From assembly GCA_934086935.1 (NCBI GenBank), contig CAKOIQ010000006.1, positions 1-64,000 on the forward strand: DNA of 64,000 nt, read 5' to 3'. Source of the DNA: an uncultured Bacilli bacterium. GTDB taxonomy: Bacteria; Bacillota_I; Bacilli_A; RF39; UBA660. Positions 59,395 to 64,000 of the stretch are shown one piece after another (position 1 is the stretch's first letter; each line of letters begins with the position of its first letter). A program made the position numbers and the translations under genes. Under the pieces are notes generated by a model. It was given only the letters and a program-made list of their open reading frames with translations. It had not been told where the DNA came from and searched no databases.

Positions 59395-59790
59395 TTATAT
59401 CATGTATTTATTTTTCTTAGCAAAAATCATTTCTACAAGATCAGCAATATCATCCAATGTATCAGGACAGTTAAATACAAAATCCTCAACAAAACTTCTC
59501 ACATTAGATCCCGGCCAACATCCAATCATTGCCTTATCACTATGATTTAAAAAACTAACCATTTTTCTATATACTAATATTTCATCAAAAAAATTATTAT
59601 TAAACCAATATAAAATTAAATCGGCATTTTTAGTATCTTCATCACCTAAATTAGCATCAAAAACATCTAAATCAACACTTAATCCTTTGCTATTAAACTT
59701 CTCTCTTAAAATATTCTTCACTAATAGCATTCTTTTAACATCGACTTCACCATCAGCATAAATTAAAATATTTGGTATATAATTTTCCAT
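59395..59790 (-). CDS. Small protein paired with a HerA-type ATPase
   Basis: A 131-residue protein. Alternating strands and helices are seen (NILIYADGE, a helix with LLVKNILREKF, SVDLDVFDA, ADLILYWFNNNFFDEIL, KAMIGCWPGSNVRSF, then a helical end). This order resembles nucleoside deoxyribosyltransferase/TIR/SLOG-type Rossmannoid folds, though no catalytic residue can be assigned safely. ATG 59790 follows AGAGGA by 6 nt; upstream Mets in the frame lack RBSs. It lies 70 nt after the HerA-type gene on the same strand and is probably cotranscribed. Confidence 0.6.
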   Translation of the reverse strand: MENYIPNILIYADGEVDVKRMLLVKNILREKFNSKGLSVDLDVFDANLGDEDTKNADLILYWFNNNFFDEILVYRKMVSFLNHSDKAMIGCWPGSNVRSFVEDFVFNCPDTLDDIADLVEMIFAKKNKYMI

Positions 59791-59860
59791 AAACATTCCT
59801 CTCATAAGTAAAAAGTATCTTAACATAAGCATTAAAAAAAGTAAAGAAATTCTTTACTTC

Positions 59861-61621
59861 TTAAGCCTCACCCTTCCATCTAGCTATAACATCACAGTTA
59901 CTAGAATATGGTCTAGGATCAGGTAAATCCATCTTTATCAATAAAGGTATCTTAAATGCATTACCAAACGCTACTAAAGTACCAGACTGTAAACTATTAA
60001 GTTTCTCAATAATATCCGAACTAACATTAGGAAGCATCTTCTCAATATATTCTAAATCCTTAGGATGAGTCATTTTAAGAACTAAGAAATTACTCATCTG
60101 AGCTACAACAGTTTCCGATACATCTACAGGTCTTTGACTAATTAAATCAATCATAACTCCGTATTTTCTACCTTCTTTAGCAATTCTTTCAAATATATTA
60201 TAACCAAGTAAGAACTTATCATTATCGTTTTGAACATATCTATGAGCTTCTTCTATAATCAAATGAAAAGGAATACTAGCTCTTACTTTTCTACTTTTTG
60301 CAAAATCAAAAATCATCTTACTTAAAATTTTAACCATAACTTTAGCAAAATTATCATCTACATCTTCTAAATTAATATTAATAATTTGACTACGTTTACT
60401 ATTTAAAATAATTAAACTAGAAATATATTGTTCTAAATTTATATAATGATTAATTCCAAAAAAATTAACATTCTTACTATTTATAATGGAATTTAATCTA
60501 ACTTTAAGAATAATTGCTGAATCTTGCATTATTCTATTATCTAAAAATCCTTCACCAATTAAAGTAAAATCTAATGCTTTAGCCAAATCTTTAATATTAA
60601 AAAATGCATTTTTAGGAACTTCTAAAGACCCTTCTAAACTATCATCTATATGTTTTGTAATATATTCATTAATTAATACACTTTCGGCAAATTCACCTTT
60701 AGAATCTATTTGAAAACAATTAGCAAATTTTCTAGTAAAACCAATTCCTTGAACATCGGCATTCATATTAAAAGCATTTGTAGAACAAGAATTCACAATT
60801 GTAAATATATTATTCTTCTTAGCGCTTGTTGTTTCATTACTAAATAATACTGACTGAATAGCCTTAGCAATTAAATGATTTTTATATTTTTCAATGGTTT
60901 CATCATTTTTACTAAATATTTTAACTAATTTCATTGTTCTTTCTATAATAGTTAACTGGGCATGATTATCAGCATTAAGTAAAAGTGCAATATCATCGTT
61001 TGAAAGTAAAAAAATTGGAACTTGTAAAAGCATATCAGACTCTTCAGTTGGATTAGTAGTTAAAAATTTATACTGATAATTAGGATTAATATTGTTAATA
61101 CTCTTAAATGCATTCTTATATTCACCATAAGCATCAAATATAAATAAATTAGCATTAAAAGATAAAAAATTAGGATTTAAAAATATGTTTTGAATAATTC
61201 TTGATACACTACAAGATTTACCTGAACCTGAGTTTCCAAATATTGCTAAGTGATTAGAAAATAAATCATTAATATTAGCATAAATACTTCTATTTTCGTA
61301 TAATGGACTTTTACCAATATATAAAGAATCATAATTACTACTACCCATAATAATATTTAATTCATCATCGTTAATAACTCTAAGTAAACTATTTAAAGAT
61401 GGTTTTTTAATAGTACCAGCAATAAATCTATCACCAACAAATTCACCAAGTAATTCAATTCTAACTGTATCTTCATCAATATTTTTAACTTCACCCAATA
61501 ACTTAGCATTTTCACTTTCAAATACAACATGAAGGTTCATTAAATTACTAATTACTTTTCCCTCTTTATTAAGTTCTACAACTGCATTATTATCACTAAT
61601 ATATCTAATTTTGCCAAACAT
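59861..61621 (-). CDS. HerA-family ATPase (DUF87)
   Basis: A 586-residue motor ATPase. The N-terminal HAS-barrel (1-90: MFGKIRYISDNNAVVELN) is typical of HerA. The Walker A is IFGNSGSGKSCSVSRI, followed by FIFDAYGEYKNA (HerA-specific DxxGEY), Walker B FHLIIEEAHRYV, and the SQRP motif in LISQRPVDVSETVVAQM. HerA works with nucleases such as NurA in DNA end resection, or with SIR2/DUF4297 effectors in phage defence; neither partner is visible here. ATG 61621 follows AGAGG. Confidence 0.85.
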   Translation of the reverse strand: MFGKIRYISDNNAVVELNKEGKVISNLMNLHVVFESENAKLLGEVKNIDEDTVRIELLGEFVGDRFIAGTIKKPSLNSLLRVINDDELNIIMGSSNYDSLYIGKSPLYENRSIYANINDLFSNHLAIFGNSGSGKSCSVSRIIQNIFLNPNFLSFNANLFIFDAYGEYKNAFKSINNINPNYQYKFLTTNPTEESDMLLQVPIFLLSNDDIALLLNADNHAQLTIIERTMKLVKIFSKNDETIEKYKNHLIAKAIQSVLFSNETTSAKKNNIFTIVNSCSTNAFNMNADVQGIGFTRKFANCFQIDSKGEFAESVLINEYITKHIDDSLEGSLEVPKNAFFNIKDLAKALDFTLIGEGFLDNRIMQDSAIILKVRLNSIINSKNVNFFGINHYINLEQYISSLIILNSKRSQIININLEDVDDNFAKVMVKILSKMIFDFAKSRKVRASIPFHLIIEEAHRYVQNDNDKFLLGYNIFERIAKEGRKYGVMIDLISQRPVDVSETVVAQMSNFLVLKMTHPKDLEYIEKMLPNVSSDIIEKLNSLQSGTLVAFGNAFKIPLLIKMDLPDPRPYSSNCDVIARWKGEA

Positions 61622-61689
61622 ATAAACCAACCTCTTCTATTATACTTAAAATTATAACACAATCTTTATTTTCATAAAAGTCCCAAAAT

Positions 61690-61717
61690 TTGACTTTTTA
61701 TGTAAATATGTTATAAT
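61690..61717 (+). promoter_or_regulatory. Promoter of the YkuD gene
   Basis: TTGACT (61690-61695), 16-bp spacer ending in TGt, TATAAT (61712-61717). The gene begins 26 nt later. A divergent TGT-TATAAT lies on the minus strand for the HerA-type gene. Confidence 0.75.
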
Positions 61718-61742
61718 ATTTCCCACAAATGAGGGGTTTTAA

Positions 61743-62594
61743 ATGAAAAATAAAAAAAGAAATAATAATCTTAAAAATAGATTATTTGCTTTAGGTTTAG
61801 TTGGAGCTATTTATGGTACCTTTGCAACTTTTAGATTAGATAAAAATGAGCAAGAATCACCAGTATTAGAAACACCACATAATATTGAAACTACTGCTGA
61901 TAATGAATCAGTTGTTAAAGATAAAATTTTATCAAATATCGTTTATGAAAAAGAACGAGTATACATAGACAAACTATCAAATAATAATATGCCAAAGAAA
62001 AAACGTAATCCAAAGTCATATGATGGAGTATTTTCTTGTGTTATGTATGACACTAATATTGTAGATGAAAATGGTAATTATTTAGCTTCAGTTTATCAAT
62101 TTGAAAAAGTCCTTAAAATAAATTCAAATTATCAAAATAATTCTCGATTAGTGCTTTTAGATAATGGTCTTACCGGTTTTATTGATGAATCTGCTTTAAA
62201 TGACTTAACTGAAACCTTTGTAGAAGTAGATATTTCAGAACAAATGTTATATGTTTATAAAGATAAAGAATGTGTAATGTCAACTAGTATAATTACTGGA
62301 GACCCTAATATTGGCACTACTCCAGGTACAAACATTGGGCTTCAAGAAATTTTATACAAATCTTATTATACAAGTTTAACAGGTCCAACTTGGGATGTTC
62401 CTGTAGATTATTTTCTATGTTTTAATTACGATGGTGAAGGTTTTCACGATGCCTCATGGCGTGAAGATTACGAATATACCAAAGATACATATCTTTCAAA
62501 TGGTTCTCATGGTTGTATAAATATGAGACATGATGATGTTAAAAATCTAGATAATATAGTATCTACAGGAGATAAAGTATTAATTCATAAATAA
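61743..62594 (+). CDS. L,D-transpeptidase (YkuD domain)
   Basis: A 283-residue exported enzyme. An N-terminal anchor or signal (about 11-28) precedes an SH3-like region (about 95-155: SCVMYDTNIVDENGNYLASV). The YkuD domain (about 160-283) has VDISEQMLYVYKD, STSIITGDPNIGTTPG and the catalytic SHGCINMRHDD with its Cys and His. It forms 3-3 crosslinks or modifies peptidoglycan. It implies a cell wall, consistent with mltG and dgkA and unlike true Mollicutes. Confidence 0.92.
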   Translation: MKNKKRNNNLKNRLFALGLVGAIYGTFATFRLDKNEQESPVLETPHNIETTADNESVVKDKILSNIVYEKERVYIDKLSNNNMPKKKRNPKSYDGVFSCVMYDTNIVDENGNYLASVYQFEKVLKINSNYQNNSRLVLLDNGLTGFIDESALNDLTETFVEVDISEQMLYVYKDKECVMSTSIITGDPNIGTTPGTNIGLQEILYKSYYTSLTGPTWDVPVDYFLCFNYDGEGFHDASWREDYEYTKDTYLSNGSHGCINMRHDDVKNLDNIVSTGDKVLIHK

Positions 62595-62626
62595 AATAAG
62601 ACAAACTTCGGTTTGTCTTATTTTAA
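62593..62626. terminator. Bidirectional terminator between the YkuD gene and gatB
   Basis: Stem AAAATAAGACAAAC / GTTTGTCTTATTTT with a UUCG tetraloop, one of the most stable in the window. It serves both convergent genes. Confidence 0.92.
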
Positions 62627-64000
62627 TTTATTTTTTAATATTTCTTTTGCTTTGACTGGATTTGCTTTACCTCTTGTTTCTTTCATTATTTGACCAACAA
62701 AGAAATCAAAGATATTAGTTCTTCCATTATGGTATTCTTCAATTAAATTTTGATTATTACTTAGAATATTATCAATAATAATTTCAAGTTCACTATCATT
62801 ATCCATTTGTTTCATACCATATTTTTCCATTAAAATATTTGGTTCCTCTTTTTCTTCTAAACATTTCATAATTAATTCTTTACCTTGTTTAGATGAAATA
62901 ATTCCTTTAGTAACTTCTCCAATAATAAATTTAAGTCTTTCTGGAGTTAAATAAATATCAGTAATAGATAAATATTCTTTATTTAAATAACCTAAAATTT
63001 GTCCAGACAAATAATTAAATGTCGTCTTAGCATCTACCCCTAAACTAATTGTTTTATCAAAATAATCACTTAAATTTTTATCTTTAACAATAGTTTTAGC
63101 CTCACCTTCAGTTAGATTATATTCAGTTATATATTTAATTAATCTTTGATTAGGTAAAACTGGAATTTCTTTTTTAATCTCATCTAATAAACTATCATCA
63201 ATCTTAATTCTAGGAATATTAGGTTCTACAAAATATTTATAATCAACACTATCTACTTTAGTACGCATTCTAATTGTTGTATCAGTTTCTTCATCATATC
63301 TTCTAGTTTCTTGAACTAATTCTTCACAACCAGTTTCATAGGCTTTAGTTTGTCTTTCAACTTCATAATTAATTGCATTAAGCACATGAGTAAATGAATT
63401 AATATTTTTAATTTCAACTTTAGGAGTAATATAATTACCACTTTCATCTTTTAAGTTAATATTAACATCACATCTAATTTGTCCTTTTTTAGTATCTGCT
63501 TCTGATATATCACAATATTTAAAACTGTTTGCTAAAAATTCTAAGAATGCAACTGCTTCTTCTCCAGAATGTAAGCAAGGTGTAGTAACTATTTCAATTA
63601 AAGGTACTCCTGCTCTATTATAATCTATTAAAGTATAATTACTATAATGATCTAAAGATGCTGTATCTTCTTCTAAATGAATATCATGAAGAATTACATC
63701 AAACTCATGATTATCAGCAATTAATCTTACTTTTCCATCTATTCCTACTGGTTTAGTTACCTGTGTAATTTGAAAACCTTTAGGTAAATCTGGATAATAA
63801 TAATTCTTACGATCAAACAAAAGTTCATCAGGTTGTTTACATCCTAAGATAATACTCATTTTTAAGGCTTTTCTGACTGCTTCTTTATTTACAGAAGGCA
63901 TTATCCCAGGAAAAGATAAATCTATCTCATTAACGTTATTATTAGCTATTTCATTATATGAATTTCTACTAGGACTAAATACCTTAGAATTAGTTTTTAA
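62618..64000 (-). CDS. gatB: Aspartyl/glutamyl-tRNA amidotransferase subunit B, 5' partial
   Basis: The frame stays open to the right edge, adding 33 codons upstream of the internal ATG at 63901 (LKTNSKVFSPS, VNEIDLSFPG). The true start is therefore outside the window. The visible part has DRKNYYYPDLPKGFQITQ, DYNRAGVPLIEIVT, VEIKNINSF and the YqeY-like tail (QIMKETRGKANP, VKAKEIL). GatB binds tRNA and the mischarged Glu- or Asp-tRNA for amidation by GatCAB. It ends at the shared UUCG terminator. Confidence 0.95.
   Translation of the reverse strand, partial: LKTNSKVFSPSRNSYNEIANNNVNEIDLSFPGIMPSVNKEAVRKALKMSIILGCKQPDELLFDRKNYYYPDLPKGFQITQVTKPVGIDGKVRLIADNHEFDVILHDIHLEEDTASLDHYSNYTLIDYNRAGVPLIEIVTTPCLHSGEEAVAFLEFLANSFKYCDISEADTKKGQIRCDVNINLKDESGNYITPKVEIKNINSFTHVLNAINYEVERQTKAYETGCEELVQETRRYDEETDTTIRMRTKVDSVDYKYFVEPNIPRIKIDDSLLDEIKKEIPVLPNQRLIKYITEYNLTEGEAKTIVKDKNLSDYFDKTISLGVDAKTTFNYLSGQILGYLNKEYLSITDIYLTPERLKFIIGEVTKGIISSKQGKELIMKCLEEKEEPNILMEKYGMKQMDNDSELEIIIDNILSNNQNLIEEYHNGRTNIFDFFVGQIMKETRGKANPVKAKEILKNKLK

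Noticed and set aside
1..64000. Insertion sequences, prophage, tRNA or rRNA genes
   Set aside because: No transposase, integrase module other than the housekeeping-like Xer, phage structural gene or cloverleaf was recognised by eye. A tRNAscan or profile search was not possible.

Overview
This 64 kb window is a very AT-rich chromosome segment from a low-GC Firmicute. It belongs to the Bacilli/Erysipelotrichia/RF39-like end of that phylum (inferred from content, not from a database search). Gene order is Bacillus-like: rpsU-yqeY...yqfC-yqfD...ybeY-dgkA-cdd-era-yqzL-recO, hrcA-grpE-dnaK-dnaJ, ireB-ruvX-yrzB-mltG-trmR-trhP1-trhP2-greA, and dnaG-rpoD-trmK. TGG encodes Trp throughout and TGA is a rare stop, so the standard bacterial code applies, not the Mycoplasma code. 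No transposase, prophage, tRNA, rRNA or CRISPR array was seen. A few sporulation-type genes (yqfC, yqfD, a SpoIIM-like protein, a SpoIIID-like regulator) are scattered among housekeeping genes.

Layout. 1-1.8 kb: the tail of one surface protein and a complete second one. 1.9-10 kb: heat-shock operon (two CIRCE operators, hrcA, grpE, an unknown ORF, dnaK, pepF, dnaJ), then lepB and holA. 10-13.2 kb: Fic-family pseudogene, rnhC (minus), cvpA-like, trxA, rpsU, yqeY. 13.3-15.9 kb: large DUF285 repeat surface protein. 15.9-22.1 kb: yqfC to recO, including a cytidine deaminase followed by a paralogue that has lost its zinc ligands. 22.2-30.5 kb: surface protein, SpoIIID-like regulator with a short alaS, lepA, then a chimeric surface protein. 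30.6-38.4 kb: hemW, an anchored cohesin/cadherin-like protein, and the ireB-to-greA tRNA-modification and cell-wall cluster. 38.4-45.4 kb: unknown minus gene, tig, rnfC-rnfD, surface protein. 45.5-53.2 kb: dnaG, rpoD, trmK, NlpC/P60-like protein, SpoIIM-like protein, mnmA, Xre-type regulator. 53.2-64 kb: ZIP transporter, a 27-residue basic peptide, xerD, rarA, gpsA, tcdA, 6S RNA, a HerA-type ATPase with a small partner, YkuD L,D-transpeptidase, and gatB running off the right edge.

The most distinctive theme is a dispersed family of modular surface proteins at 1-105, 308-1786, 13336-15885, 22197-24188, 28996-30528 and 43334-45361. All lie on the plus strand, each sits as its own unit at an operon boundary inside otherwise conserved synteny, and interchangeable N- and C-terminal domains are combined. 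Three of them share a roughly 60-bp upstream promoter module with a G-rich tract between -35 and -10. The spacer is 17 bp in two copies and 11 bp in the third, which suggests variable surface-antigen expression. Other points worth a second look are the active/inactive cytidine deaminase pair, the alanyl-tRNA synthetase lacking its C-terminal domain, the rnfC-rnfD pair without other rnf genes nearby, and the HerA/small-protein pair.
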